Shown: positions 45,825 through 55,863, numbered from the stretch's first letter. The stretch is 64,000 nucleotides of DNA from Pseudomonas hydrolytica (GCF_021495345.1 NZ_CP099397.1:868001-932000), one strand, 5' to 3'. The notes: generated by a model from the sequence alone, not told the origin. Translations and numbers: made by a program.

Positions 45825-48119
45825 GTGAGCGATAAACATAACAAGCGTGCACCCTTTCCCCAGCGGCATCTGCTGGCCTCGGCCGTCGGCCTGGCCCTGC
45901 TGTCCGGCTTTGCCGTGGCGAAGGAGTCGGCAGTCGAACTGGGCGATGTAACCGTCCAGGGGCAGCAGGAGAACGGGCTCAAGGTCGACAAGGCGTCCTC
46001 GCCGAAACAGACCGCCGCATTGCTCGATACGCCGCAAACGGTCAACGTCATTCCGGAAACCCTGTTCCGTCAGCAGAACGCCCGCACCCTGACCGATGTG
46101 CTGAAGAACACCCCCGGCATCAGCTTCAACGCCGGCGAAAACGGCTTTGCCAGCGGCACCAACAACTTCAGCCTGCGCGGTTTCGATACCAGCGGCAGCA
46201 TTTTCGTCGATGGCGCGCGTGACAACGGCAGCTATACCCGCGACGTGTTCAACGTCGAGCAGGTCGAGGTGTTCAAAGGCCCGGCGGCCGACAACGGCCG
46301 CGGTGGCGCCGGTGGCTACGTCAACCAGGTGACCAAGACGCCGACGCTGGAAAGCTTTATCGCCGGTGGCGCCAGCTTCGGCTTTGATCAGTACGACTCC
46401 GAGCCGCGCCGCCGCGCCACGCTCGACACCAACCAGATCATCAACGACAGCACCGCGCTGCGCCTCAACCTGCTGGTCGAGGACAGCGGCGTCGCCGGCC
46501 GTGAGCATGCCGAGAAGAACAGCTGGGGTTTTGCGCCGTCGCTGGCCTTCGGCCTGGGTACGGAAACCCGCGCCATCCTCGCTTACGAGCATGTCGAAAT
46601 GAACGACCGCCCGGACTGGGGCGTCTCGGGTGCCTCGGTCAAGGGCATGAAGGGCGACACTCCCTACAATCCGGCGCTCTCCGGGGTCGACCGCGATGAG
46701 TTCTACGGCCTCAAGTCGGACTTCGACGACACCACCAGCGACGCGCTGCTGGTCCGTCTGGAGCACGACCTCTCGACCGGCATGACCCTGAGCAACCAGA
46801 CCCGCTGGGCCCGCGTCGACCGTCAGGCGCGCTACACCGTACCCTTCCAGTATCTGGGTGGTACGCAGCTGCGCACCGATACCCAGTTCTACGACCGGGT
46901 CAACACCAGCCTGAGCAACCTGACCAACCTTTCGGCGCAGTTCGCCACCGGTTCGATCAAGCACAACCTTGCGGCCGGTCTCGAACTCACTCGTGAGGAG
47001 GCGGAGGCGGGTACCTATGCCGAGGTCAACCCAGGCAACACCGACATCTTCGACCCGGACTGGGAGCGCAGCGGGCCGGTCTCCAAGCGCAGCCGTCTGC
47101 GTGAGCGCAGCGACGTAAACGTCGATACCGTAGCGCTGTACGTCTACGACACCCTGGAGTTCACGCCGCAGTGGCAGCTGACCGGCGGCCTGCGCCTGGA
47201 GCAGTACGACGTGGACATTCGCAGCCGTAACGTTCAGACCGGCGCGGCCGTCGGTGCCGATGGCTTCGATGACCGTGAGTTCAGCATCGGCGGCAAGCTC
47301 GGTCTGGTCTACAAACCGGCGCAAAACGGCAGTGTCTACGCAGCTTATGGCGTCTCCACCCAGCCCCCGGGCTCTTACCTGTCCAACCCGGACATTTCGC
47401 GGGTAAACGGCCAGGCCTTCCCGGGGTTCGTCGATGGAGCCGATCCGGTGCGTGCGCACAACTACGAGATCGGTACCAAGTGGGACTTCTTCGACAAGCG
47501 CCTGTCCACCACCGCGGCGCTGTTCTACACGGAGAAGAAGAAGGTCGCCATCACCGGTCGTGACGTCGGCGAGACCAGCGACAGCCTCAAGGGTTACGGC
47601 GAGCAGGTGGTCAAAGGGCTGGAGCTGGGCGCCAGCGGCAAGATCACCGACAACTGGGATGTCTTCGCCGGCATCGTGTTCATGGACAGCGAGCGCAAGC
47701 ACAGTGCCTACCTGGACGAGGTGCGTCGTCGCGCCAATCCGGGCGACTACGGCGCCGCCCAGCGTACCGATGGCGACGAGCTGGCCTTCACGCCCAAGGT
47801 TTCCGGCAACCTGTGGACTACCTACCGTCTGCCGGTGGGGCTGACCCTGGGTCTGGGTGCGCAGCATGTCGGTTCGTCCTACCTCGGACGTCCGGATGAC
47901 GCCAGCCGCATCGTCGCCAATGGTCTGTACGGCAAGCTGCCGAGCTATACCACCTTCGCCGCGATGGCCAGCTACGAGGTCAATCAGAATGTCGACGTGC
48001 GCCTGAACATCGACAACCTGACCAACGAGGAATACGCCGTGTCCAGCAACTGGAACGGGCGTCGCGTGATGCTCGGCGATCCACGTACCTTCACCCTGAG
48101 CACCAACTTCCACTTCTAA
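45825..48119 (+). CDS. piuA: TonB-dependent siderophore receptor, PiuA-like
   Basis: The 764-residue outer-membrane receptor has a signal peptide ending near FAVAKES (about 32-35), a plug domain (LLDTPQTVNVIPETLFRQQ... NNFSLRGF... VFKGPA, about 65-190) and a beta-barrel ending in Phe (STNFHF). The plug string TVQGQQENGLKVDKASSPK may act as TonB box region. GTG at 45825 is chosen because GGAG precedes it. piuC follows, and PiuA/PiuC pairs in Pseudomonas take up catechol-type ligands, including siderophore-linked beta-lactams. The exact ligand is inferred. Confidence 0.85.
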   Translation: MSDKHNKRAPFPQRHLLASAVGLALLSGFAVAKESAVELGDVTVQGQQENGLKVDKASSPKQTAALLDTPQTVNVIPETLFRQQNARTLTDVLKNTPGISFNAGENGFASGTNNFSLRGFDTSGSIFVDGARDNGSYTRDVFNVEQVEVFKGPAADNGRGGAGGYVNQVTKTPTLESFIAGGASFGFDQYDSEPRRRATLDTNQIINDSTALRLNLLVEDSGVAGREHAEKNSWGFAPSLAFGLGTETRAILAYEHVEMNDRPDWGVSGASVKGMKGDTPYNPALSGVDRDEFYGLKSDFDDTTSDALLVRLEHDLSTGMTLSNQTRWARVDRQARYTVPFQYLGGTQLRTDTQFYDRVNTSLSNLTNLSAQFATGSIKHNLAAGLELTREEAEAGTYAEVNPGNTDIFDPDWERSGPVSKRSRLRERSDVNVDTVALYVYDTLEFTPQWQLTGGLRLEQYDVDIRSRNVQTGAAVGADGFDDREFSIGGKLGLVYKPAQNGSVYAAYGVSTQPPGSYLSNPDISRVNGQAFPGFVDGADPVRAHNYEIGTKWDFFDKRLSTTAALFYTEKKKVAITGRDVGETSDSLKGYGEQVVKGLELGASGKITDNWDVFAGIVFMDSERKHSAYLDEVRRRANPGDYGAAQRTDGDELAFTPKVSGNLWTTYRLPVGLTLGLGAQHVGSSYLGRPDDASRIVANGLYGKLPSYTTFAAMASYEVNQNVDVRLNIDNLTNEEYAVSSNWNGRRVMLGDPRTFTLSTNFHF

Positions 48120-48135
48120 GCACGCTGTGCCCAGA

Positions 48136-48166
48136 CGCCCCGATTGCAACGCAGTCGGGGCGTTTT
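48136..48166 (+). terminator. Terminator after the piuA-like gene
   Basis: CGCCCCGA (48136-48143) and TCGGGGCG (48155-48162) form an 8-pair stem followed by TTTT. It lies between the receptor and piuC, so piuC may have its own promoter or depend on readthrough. Confidence 0.8.
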
Positions 48167-48255
48167 CATTGGGTGGCAGCCGATCGGACTTCTTTCCGGG
48201 TGCGGCTGCCCTTTAGAATCATTCGCAACGGCGCTTGCCCTGGAGAACCCCGAAC

Positions 48256-48924
48256 ATGATGCTGAGCATTCCCGACGTGCTGAATGCCGAACAACTGCAG
48301 CAGTGCCGCGCCGCGCTCGAGGGCGGCAACTGGCAGGATGGTCGGCTCACCGCCGGGCACCAGGCGGTGAACGTCAAGGCCAATCAGCAGCTGGCCCAAG
48401 ATGACCCGCTGACGCAGCAACTGGGCGATTTCATCCTGGCCTGCCTGGCCCAGCATCCGCGTTTCATGGCCGCCGCGTTGCCGCTGAAGGTGGTGCCGCC
48501 GCGCTTCAATCGCTATACCGAGGGCGGCACCTATGGCGACCATATCGACAACGCCGTGTTCAGCGTGCCGGGCACGCCGCATCGGATTCGCGCCGACCTC
48601 TCGGCCACCCTGTTCTTCTGCGAGCCGGACGAGTACGAAGGCGGCGAGCTGGTGGTGCAGGACAAACGCATCAAGCTGCCGGCCGGCCATCTGATTCTCT
48701 ATTCCAGCGGCAGTCTGCATCGGGTCGAGCCGGTGACTCGCGGCGCGCGTCTGGCATCGTTCTTCTGGGTGCAGAGCCTGGTGCGTCAGGACGAGCAGCG
48801 CAGCGTGCTGCTGGAGCTGGACGACAGCATCCAGGCGCTGCGCCAGCAGGTGCCGGACAGCCCCGAACTGGTTCGGCTGACCGGGATCTACCACAACCTG
48901 TTGCGGCAATGGACGCAGACCTGA
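48256..48924 (+). CDS. piuC: Fe(II)/2-oxoglutarate-dependent hydroxylase PiuC
   Basis: The 222-residue oxygenase (PKHD-type, YbiX/PiuC family) has the iron triad H96, D98 (GDHID) and H155 (SLHRVEPV) with R165 for 2-oxoglutarate. PiuC works with a PiuA-type iron receptor, but its substrate is not known. I start at the ATG at 48256 (GGAG about 11 bases before); a second ATG follows at 48259. Confidence 0.93.
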   Translation: MMLSIPDVLNAEQLQQCRAALEGGNWQDGRLTAGHQAVNVKANQQLAQDDPLTQQLGDFILACLAQHPRFMAAALPLKVVPPRFNRYTEGGTYGDHIDNAVFSVPGTPHRIRADLSATLFFCEPDEYEGGELVVQDKRIKLPAGHLILYSSGSLHRVEPVTRGARLASFFWVQSLVRQDEQRSVLLELDDSIQALRQQVPDSPELVRLTGIYHNLLRQWTQT

Positions 48925-49005
48925 GTCAGCCCAGCGCCAACTGCGCTGCATGCCCCGGATTGCGTCCGGCTACAAATCAACGATGACAATGCGCCGAGAA
49001 ACGCC

Positions 49006-50118
49006 ATGGCCTTGCCCAAACTGCAGCAGATTCCACCGACCATCGCCGCCGTCGCCGACTACGAACCCTATGCCCGCGAGCGCATGAGCGAGCAGGCCTG
49101 GGCCTATCTGGCCGGCGGCGCCGCCGACGAGCTGAGCCTGGCCGACAATCGCGCCGCGTTCGAGCGTCTGCGCCTGCGTGGGCGGGTGCTGCAGGATCTG
49201 AGCGGCGGCAATACGCGCCTGCGCCTGTTCGGCCAGGATTTCGCCCATCCGGTCTTTCTCGCGCCGGTGGCCTATCAGAAGCTGGCGCATCCGGAGGGGG
49301 AGCTGGCCAGCGTGCTCGCGGCTTCTGCGCTGGGCGCCGGCATGGTGGTCAGCACCCAGGCCAGCGTCGAGCTGGAGGCCATTGCGGCGCAGGCGCAGGC
49401 ACCCCTGTGGTTCCAGCTGTATATCCAGCCTGATCGCGAGTTCACTGCGGCCTTGATCCGCCGTGCAGAAAGCGCCGGCTACCAGGCGTTGGTGCTGACC
49501 GTGGACGCCCCCGTCAATGGCGTGCGCAATCGCGAGCAGCGCGCAGGTTTCGCCCTGCCGGCAGGCGTCGAGGCGGTCAATCTGCGCGGAATGCGGCCAC
49601 TGCAGGCACAGGCCGAGCCGCACAACGGCAGTCTGCTGCTGGGTGGCCCGCTGCTGGCCGCGGCGCCGACCTGGGCCGACCTCACCTGGCTGCGTGAGCA
49701 GACGCGCTTGCCAATCCTGCTCAAGGGCATCATGAGCGGCGCCGACGCCGAACAGGCGATGGCGGCGGGGATGGACGGGCTGATCGTCTCCAACCATGGC
49801 GGACGCACGCTCGATGGTCTGCCTGCGACCATCGACGTGCTGCCCGAAGTCGCCGCCGCTGTGCAGGGGCGTGTGCCGCTGCTGCTCGATGGCGGTATCC
49901 GGCGTGGCAGCGACATCCTCAAGGCGCTGGCGCTGGGGGCGGACGCCGTGCTGGTGGGCAGGCCCTACGTCTTCGCTCTGGCGACCGCCGGGGCTATAGG
50001 CGTGGCGCATGTGCTGCAACTGCTGCGGGCCGAGCTGGAAGTGGCCATGGCCCTGACCGGCTGCGCCGATCTGGCCAGTATCGGGCCGCAGGTCATCTGG
50101 CGTTCGACGCTACGCTAG
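49006..50118 (+). CDS. FMN-dependent alpha-hydroxy-acid oxidase/dehydrogenase
   Basis: The 370-residue protein is a TIM-barrel flavoenzyme of the lactate/glycolate oxidase family. It shows YLAGGAADE (about 34), APVAYQKLAHPEGE (about 88), LILVD-type strand VLTVDAPVNGVRNRE (about 165), and catalytic H264 in IVSNHGGRTLD with DGGIRRGSDILKALALGADAV (about 301-321). The electron acceptor (oxygen or quinone) and substrate (L-lactate, glycolate or mandelate) cannot be read from sequence. It starts 81 bases after piuC in the same direction. A link to the iron genes is not shown. Confidence 0.85.
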   Translation: MALPKLQQIPPTIAAVADYEPYARERMSEQAWAYLAGGAADELSLADNRAAFERLRLRGRVLQDLSGGNTRLRLFGQDFAHPVFLAPVAYQKLAHPEGELASVLAASALGAGMVVSTQASVELEAIAAQAQAPLWFQLYIQPDREFTAALIRRAESAGYQALVLTVDAPVNGVRNREQRAGFALPAGVEAVNLRGMRPLQAQAEPHNGSLLLGGPLLAAAPTWADLTWLREQTRLPILLKGIMSGADAEQAMAAGMDGLIVSNHGGRTLDGLPATIDVLPEVAAAVQGRVPLLLDGGIRRGSDILKALALGADAVLVGRPYVFALATAGAIGVAHVLQLLRAELEVAMALTGCADLASIGPQVIWRSTLR

Positions 50119-50319
50119 GCCGCCTGCCATCGGCCAGCAGGACCGCCGCCAACCCCTGGGGCATGGATCCTGTGCGCAACATGCGCATAAGAGCGCAAGG
50201 TTGTTGCTGATTATTTCATGCGGATGATATAGATTTGCATTTAGCTGCAAGCCGCTTCGCCGTGCCTGCGCGACCCGCTGCTCGTGACCCCCGGATATCA
50301 AGGGCAACGTCCGAGTATT

Positions 50320-50338
50320 TATGTGAATAATTATCAGT
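50320..50338. promoter_or_regulatory. Fur-box-like site upstream of a TonB receptor
   Basis: The 19-mer matches the Fur consensus at 10 of 19 positions by hand alignment, 22 bases before the start codon. A weaker A/T-rich, GATGATATAG-containing copy lies at about 50222-50241. Confidence 0.5.
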
Positions 50339-50360
50339 AGTCTAAGGTAGCAATTATCAA

Positions 50361-52556
50361 ATGCGCGCCAAGAACTGCCAACGCTCCCTGCCTTCCAAGC
50401 GCCTGCTGGCCACTGCCGTCGGTCTTGCAGTCGCCTCGCTGAGCCTGCCCGCTCTGGCTGACGACGCCGTGCAGCTGGACAATCTGACCGTCAAGGCAAA
50501 GAGGGACAGCGGCTACAAGACGGAGAGCTCCGCATCGGCCAAGTACGTCAAACCGCTGCTCGATACGCCGCAGACCATCAATGTGGTGCCGGCCGAGGTG
50601 ATTCGTGAGCAGCAGGCGCTGAGCCTGCGCCAGGTGCTGTCCAACGTCTCCGGCATTACCTTCAACGCCGGGGAGGGCGGTGGCGGCTCGGGTGACAGCA
50701 TCAACATCCGCGGTTTCTCCGCCAACGCCAACCTGCAGATCGACGGCCTGCGCGACAGCGCCCAGACCAGCCGCACCGATACCTTCAATATCGAGCAGGT
50801 CGAGGTCATCAAGGGCCCCAATTCGGTATTCGGGGGCGCAGGTACCACGGGCGGCAGCATCAACATCATCAGCAAGCAGCCGCTGCAGCGAGACTTCACC
50901 GAAATCGGCGCCGGCCTCGGCACCGACAACTACCACCGCCTGACCCTGGACACCAACCAGACCCTCGATGGCGTGGGTGTCGGCAGCGCCGTGCGCCTGA
51001 ACCTGATGGCGCACGAGAACGATGTCCCCGGGCGTGACCAGATCGACCGTGAGCGCTGGGGCATCGCGCCTTCGCTGGCGCTGGGCCTGAGCGAGGCGAC
51101 TCGCCTGACCCTGAGCTATTTCCACCAGAGCGATGACAACCTGCCCGACTACGGCGTGCCCGCGCTGGATGGCAAGAAGCTGGCCGGCGTCAGCCGCGAG
51201 GATTACTTCGGCTGGAAGAATCTGGACAAGGAGCGCATCGAGCAGGACGCGTTCACCGTCAACCTCGAGCACGACATCAACGACGCGCTGCGTCTGCAGA
51301 ACCTGACCCGTTACAGCCGTGTGGATCGCGAGACGGTGGTTTCCGCGTCGCATGTGAACCTGACCGGCGTGCCGGCGGGTAATTATCGTCCGGCCGGCCC
51401 GCAGGGTTATGGGCGTGACGTCACCACCGAAATGTGGATCAACCAGACCAACCTGCGCGCCAGCTTCGACACGTCCGGGCTGGCCCACGAGCTGGTCACC
51501 GGTGTCGAGGTGTCGCGCGAGAATCTCGACCTCAAGACCTACAACCATGGCCTGGGCAATGCCGTGTATCCGGGCAGCGGTTTCGACCTGTCCAACCCGC
51601 CCGGTCGCTGGAACGGCCCGATCAACAAGACCACCACCGGTTACACCGAGAACCAGCTGGATAACCGTGCGCTTTACGTGTTCGACAGCATTGCACTGAG
51701 CCCGCAGTGGGACCTGAACCTGGGGCTGCGTTATGACTGGTTCGATGCCGAGAGCGAGTCCTTCTCCGCCAGTCATGTGCGCACCGGCCGCTTCACCTCC
51801 ACCGATGAAGAGCTCAGCAGCCGTGCCGGCCTGGTCTACAAGCCGGCCGAAAATGGCCGCATCTACGTCGCCTGGGGCACCTCCTTCAACCCCTCGGCGG
51901 AGAACGTCGCTTCCAACGGCGGTGGCTTGAACGCCGCGACCCAGAGCCTCAATCCCGAGAAGAACGAGACCTGGGAGCTGGGCACCAAGTGGGAGTTGTT
52001 CGACGGCCGCCTGATGCTCGATGGCGCGCTGTTCCGCGTCGACAAGACCGATGCGCGCGAGCAGCTGGCCGATGGCAGCTATATCCTGGCGGGCGAGCAG
52101 CGCGTGCAGGGTGTCGAGCTGGGGGCTACCGGCAAGCTGAGCGAGCGCTGGGACGTCTACGCCAACTACACCTTCCTCGACAGCGAGACCCTCAAGTCCA
52201 CCATCGACCCGAACCGCGAGGGTCAGGCGCTGGGCAACACCCCGCCGCACTCGTTCAACCTGTGGACCACCTACGAGGTCGCTCAGGGTTGGACGCTGGG
52301 TTATGGCGCCCGTTACGTCAGCGAGCGCAACGTCAGTGCCAGCACCCAGGCCAAACTCGACGCCTACTGGCTGCACAACGCGATGATCGGCTACAAGGTC
52401 AACCGCAACCTCGACCTGCAGCTGAACGTCAACAACCTGTTCGACAAGGATTACGTCGAGCGTGTGCGGCAGAACATCGGTACCACCGCCCGCTCCTCGG
52501 CCATCGAGTACGGCGATGCGCGCTCGGCGATCCTGTCGGCGACCTACAGCTTCTGA
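50361..52556 (+). CDS. TonB-dependent siderophore receptor
   Basis: The 731-residue outer-membrane receptor has a signal peptide ending near SLPALADDA (about 30-35), a plug (LDTPQTINVVPAEVIREQQAL... NIRGF... VIKGPNSVFGGAG, about 75-165) and a 22-strand barrel ending in aromatic SF (ATYSF). It is related to, but distinct from, the PiuA-like protein at 45825 (shared LDTPQT-NV-PE, DTFNIEQVEV). The ligand is not identifiable. A Fur-like site lies upstream and a strong terminator downstream, so it is a single-gene unit. Confidence 0.88.
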   Translation: MRAKNCQRSLPSKRLLATAVGLAVASLSLPALADDAVQLDNLTVKAKRDSGYKTESSASAKYVKPLLDTPQTINVVPAEVIREQQALSLRQVLSNVSGITFNAGEGGGGSGDSINIRGFSANANLQIDGLRDSAQTSRTDTFNIEQVEVIKGPNSVFGGAGTTGGSINIISKQPLQRDFTEIGAGLGTDNYHRLTLDTNQTLDGVGVGSAVRLNLMAHENDVPGRDQIDRERWGIAPSLALGLSEATRLTLSYFHQSDDNLPDYGVPALDGKKLAGVSREDYFGWKNLDKERIEQDAFTVNLEHDINDALRLQNLTRYSRVDRETVVSASHVNLTGVPAGNYRPAGPQGYGRDVTTEMWINQTNLRASFDTSGLAHELVTGVEVSRENLDLKTYNHGLGNAVYPGSGFDLSNPPGRWNGPINKTTTGYTENQLDNRALYVFDSIALSPQWDLNLGLRYDWFDAESESFSASHVRTGRFTSTDEELSSRAGLVYKPAENGRIYVAWGTSFNPSAENVASNGGGLNAATQSLNPEKNETWELGTKWELFDGRLMLDGALFRVDKTDAREQLADGSYILAGEQRVQGVELGATGKLSERWDVYANYTFLDSETLKSTIDPNREGQALGNTPPHSFNLWTTYEVAQGWTLGYGARYVSERNVSASTQAKLDAYWLHNAMIGYKVNRNLDLQLNVNNLFDKDYVERVRQNIGTTARSSAIEYGDARSAILSATYSF

Positions 52557-52590
52557 GTGCCGCTGCGGCTTCCCTGGAAGTCGCCAGAAA

Positions 52591-52623
52591 GCAAAACGCC
52601 AGCCCCGGGGGCTGGCGTTTTGC
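52591..52623. terminator. Strong bidirectional terminator
   Basis: GCAAAACGCCAGCCCC and its exact inverse complement form a stem of about 16 pairs with almost no loop, flanked by A- and T-runs. It separates the convergent receptor genes at 50361-52556 and 52640-54871. Confidence 0.92.
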
Positions 52624-52639
52624 ATTGCAGTGTCCTGAA

Positions 52640-54871
52640 TCAGAACTCGATGACGGTGGACAGCCAGAGGCGGCGCCCTTCTTCCAGAGTGCCGGTGGTC
52701 GACTGGCCGATCTGCGTGTAGTCGGACGCCCATCCGGTGGAACCGGTGTTGGTGGTGTAGTAGCTGCCGCTGGTGAAGTCCTTGTCGAACAGGTTGTAGA
52801 TCGTGGCGCTGAACGTCAGGTTTTCGGTCGCCTTGAACGAACCCCCGAGGTGGAAGACTTCATAAGCCTTCAGATCACCGACGGCATCGTAAAGGGCCTT
52901 GTTCGCGGCGGTCAGGTTGGCGTAACGATCGGTGAAGCGGGCGCGCTCACCGCGATACTCCCCCTTGAACCACAGGGTCAGGCGGTCATTGGCAGCCCAG
53001 CTCAGGCGCGCATGGGCCATGTGCTCCGGCGTATTGGTGAGAGGCGCGCCTTTGTTGATGCCGCTTTTCTGTTCGCTGTCGGTGTAGGTGTAGTTGACGG
53101 CCAGCGCCCAGGCCGGTGCGAACTGCCAGCGACCCGCTACTTCCACGCCCTTGGTCACGGCTTCGCCGATGTTCACGCTCTGGGCGAAGTTCTCCTGAGT
53201 GAAACCCGGGCCATAGCTCACGCAGCCTGGCTGGTTCGGGTTCGCCGTGTAGAAACAGTTCGCCAGCGGTGTGCCGTCGTCGATCTTGTCCTTGAACTTG
53301 TTGTGAAACAGGGTGACGTTGGCATTGAAGTTGGCGAGGTTGTCGTAGTACGCGCCGATTTCGGTGTTGGTGGTGATCTCCGGGTCGAGGTCCGGACTGC
53401 CGATGGTGATGGTCGAGCCCTGGCCGGTCACACCGTTGATGCCATCGTGCAGCTGATTGAGCGTCGGAGTCTTGTAGCCACGGCTGACGCCGCCCTTGAG
53501 TGTCCAGGCGTCAGTGGTGTTCCAGACCAGGTAGGCGCGCGGGCTGATGTGGCCGCCGAAGGCTTCATGATCTTCGTAGCGGGCGCCCAGGGTCAGCGCC
53601 AGGTTGTCGCGCAGACGCCACTCGTCTTCGGCGAACAGCGCCCAGGAAGTCTGCTGGAAATCTTCGTCGGCGATGCCGTCGGTGACCTTGGCGTCCCACC
53701 ACTGAGCGCCGACGGTGGTGATGTGCGATTCGCCCACTGGAGCGACCAGCTTGGTGTCGACGACCAGATCGGTCGACTTCAGCTCGCGGTCGTCGCCGAT
53801 GATGATCGAGGGGAATCCGGTGTACGAGTTGCCGATCGGGTTACCGGGAATGGTGCGGCCGAAGGTTTCCGTGGTGTTGTGGGTGACGCTGCTTTCCAGC
53901 GTACCGAAGCTGAAACGTCCGGTATGGCTGAGGGCGAACTGATCGCGCTGGAAGCGCAGTTCATCCTTGTAACCATTGGCACGCAAGGGGGCATTGGTGG
54001 TGCAGCCGTCGGTCGCACTGCCGCCGTTCTTGCCATCGAGATTGCCCAGCTGGCAGTCGTCGTTGTTGTAGACCTGACGGCCGCGCTCGAAATCCAGCGA
54101 GAAGTCGTGGCTTTCGTTCGGGGTCAGCGTCAGGCGGCTGCCGAAGGTCGCGTTGCGGCCCTCGACCGGCGACGCGCCACGCTTGCTGACGGTACTGTCG
54201 TTGTCGAACTGCAGCTCCGACTCGCCGCGGTCATAGAAGCTGCCGCGCACAGCCAGGCCCAGCAGGCCTTCGACCAGCGGGCCGCTGGCATAGAGGCTGG
54301 TGCTGCTGGTGGCGCCATAGTCGCGGTTCTCCTGGAAGGTGTGGTCCAGGCTCAGGCTGGCTCCCCATTCCTTGGCCACCTTGCGGGTGATGATGTTGAC
54401 CACGCCGCCCATGGCGTCAGAGCCATACAGGGTCGACATCGGCCCACGAATCACCTCGATGCGTTCGATGGCGGACATCGGCGGCATGAAGCTGGTGGCG
54501 GTTTCGTTGAAGCCGTTGGGCGTGACGTTGCCCGCGGTGTTCTGGCGCCGGCCGTCGATGAGGATCAGGGTGTAGTCGCTGGGCATGCCGCGAATGCTGA
54601 TGTTCAGGCCGCCGGTCTTGCCGGTGCCCTGGCGCACGTCGATGCCTTCGACGTCTTCCAATGCCTGCGCCAGGTTGCTGTAGCGCTTCTGCTGCAACTC
54701 CTCGCGGCTGATCACGCTGATGCTGGCGGGGGCTTCGGTGATCTTCTGTTCGAAGCCGGAAGCGCTGACGACCACGTCGCCCAGGGCGATCGGCTCGTTG
54801 GCCTGGGCGCCGAAGCTGGCGGCCAGCGCAACGGCGCTAGCCAGGGCGGTACGGGAATTGAGGGCGGACAT
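52640..54871 (-). CDS. TonB-dependent receptor, CirA/FepA-like
   Basis: The 743-residue outer-membrane receptor has a signal peptide ending near AQANEP (about 22-27), then the plug with VVVSASGFEQKITEAPASIS, RGMPSDYTLILIDGRR and GPMSTLYGSDAMGGVVNIIT, which read like CirA, the catecholate/linear-enterobactin-breakdown receptor. Two Cys pairs sit in barrel loops (CQLGN with CTTNAP; CFYTAN with QPGC). The last strand ends in Phe (STVIEF). It is transcribed toward the receptor at 50361. Ligand inferred to be catechol-type. Confidence 0.88.
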   Translation of the reverse strand: MSALNSRTALASAVALAASFGAQANEPIALGDVVVSASGFEQKITEAPASISVISREELQQKRYSNLAQALEDVEGIDVRQGTGKTGGLNISIRGMPSDYTLILIDGRRQNTAGNVTPNGFNETATSFMPPMSAIERIEVIRGPMSTLYGSDAMGGVVNIITRKVAKEWGASLSLDHTFQENRDYGATSSTSLYASGPLVEGLLGLAVRGSFYDRGESELQFDNDSTVSKRGASPVEGRNATFGSRLTLTPNESHDFSLDFERGRQVYNNDDCQLGNLDGKNGGSATDGCTTNAPLRANGYKDELRFQRDQFALSHTGRFSFGTLESSVTHNTTETFGRTIPGNPIGNSYTGFPSIIIGDDRELKSTDLVVDTKLVAPVGESHITTVGAQWWDAKVTDGIADEDFQQTSWALFAEDEWRLRDNLALTLGARYEDHEAFGGHISPRAYLVWNTTDAWTLKGGVSRGYKTPTLNQLHDGINGVTGQGSTITIGSPDLDPEITTNTEIGAYYDNLANFNANVTLFHNKFKDKIDDGTPLANCFYTANPNQPGCVSYGPGFTQENFAQSVNIGEAVTKGVEVAGRWQFAPAWALAVNYTYTDSEQKSGINKGAPLTNTPEHMAHARLSWAANDRLTLWFKGEYRGERARFTDRYANLTAANKALYDAVGDLKAYEVFHLGGSFKATENLTFSATIYNLFDKDFTSGSYYTTNTGSTGWASDYTQIGQSTTGTLEEGRRLWLSTVIEF

Positions 54872-54924
54872 CGATCTACTCCTGGCAGTATGAGAGTGCA
54901 GGCGGAACGGTTGCGAACGGCCGG

Positions 54925-54943
54925 GATGATAGTGATTTGCATA
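54925..54943. promoter_or_regulatory. Fur-box-like site upstream of the CirA-like receptor
   Basis: The 19-mer matches the Fur consensus at 10 of 19 positions by hand alignment, 54 bases before the start on the minus strand. Confidence 0.5.
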
Positions 54944-55100
54944 TAGGGTTCAATCGCGGGTGAGATCGATGACCACGGCAACGGCCTGGACGTGCCGTGG
55001 TGGCTGGGCTGCAGCCAGGTGTAAATTTTGTAAGTGCGATAAATTCTCGAATGCGCGGACAGGCTTTGCGGATGTTTTCCAGGCGCTCTAAGCTGCCGGC

Positions 55101-55844
55101 ATGAACCGTATTCTTCTCAACTGCGACATGGGCGAGGGCTTCGGTGCCTGGCGCATGGGCGACGATGCGCTGGCCATGCCGCTGATCGATCAGGCCAACC
55201 TCGCCTGCGGCTTCCATGCCGGCGATCCGCTGATCATGGCGCGCAGCGTCAACCTGGCGATGGAGCATGGCGTGCGCATCGGCGCGCATCCTTCCTATCC
55301 GGATCTGCAGGGCTTCGGCCGCCGCCATCTGCAATGCTCGGCCGAAGAGGTGCGGGCGCTGGTGCTGTATCAGATCGGCGCGCTGGATGCCTTCTGCCGC
55401 GCCGCCGGTGGCCAGTTGGCCTACGTCAAGCCGCACGGCGCGCTGTACAACGATCTGGTGCGCGACGATGCGCTGCTGATGGCGGTGCTCGATGCCTGCC
55501 ACTGCTACCGCAAGGGCCTGCCGTTGATGGTGCTGGCTCTGGCCGACAACGGCCGAGAGCTGCGCCTGGCCGACGAGGCGGACGTGCCGTTGATGTTCGA
55601 AGCCTTCGCCGACCGCGCCTACCTCTCGGACGGCCAGTTGGCTCCACGCCGGCTCAGTGGCGCGGTGCACCAGGATCCCGAGCGCATCCTCGCCCAGGCG
55701 TTGGCCATCGCCCGTGGCGAGCCCTTTGCCGATATCGATGGCAAGCCGCTGCAGTTGCGCGCCGACAGCCTGTGCGTGCACGGCGACAACCCCGAGTCGC
55801 TGGCCGTGCTGCGACGCTTGCGGGCGCAGCTGGATGCATTGTGA
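55101..55844 (+). CDS. pxpA: 5-oxoprolinase subunit PxpA (LamB/YcsF family)
   Basis: The 247-residue protein starts with the family signature [12 protein letters not shown], followed by [12 protein letters not shown] and [12 protein letters not shown]. PxpA works with PxpB and PxpC to open 5-oxoproline (pyroglutamate) with ATP. Neither partner gene is in the window, which is unusual because they are usually adjacent. No signal peptide is present. It is divergent from the CirA-like receptor. Confidence 0.87.
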   Translation: MNRILLNCDMGEGFGAWRMGDDALAMPLIDQANLACGFHAGDPLIMARSVNLAMEHGVRIGAHPSYPDLQGFGRRHLQCSAEEVRALVLYQIGALDAFCRAAGGQLAYVKPHGALYNDLVRDDALLMAVLDACHCYRKGLPLMVLALADNGRELRLADEADVPLMFEAFADRAYLSDGQLAPRRLSGAVHQDPERILAQALAIARGEPFADIDGKPLQLRADSLCVHGDNPESLAVLRRLRAQLDAL

Positions 55845-55863
55845 GGCGCGAGCCAAACATGAC

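Noticed and set aside
51989..54946. Open frame of about 985 codons crossing a receptor end, a terminator and the next receptor
   Set aside because: It runs through a strong terminator and is antisense to the CirA-like gene.
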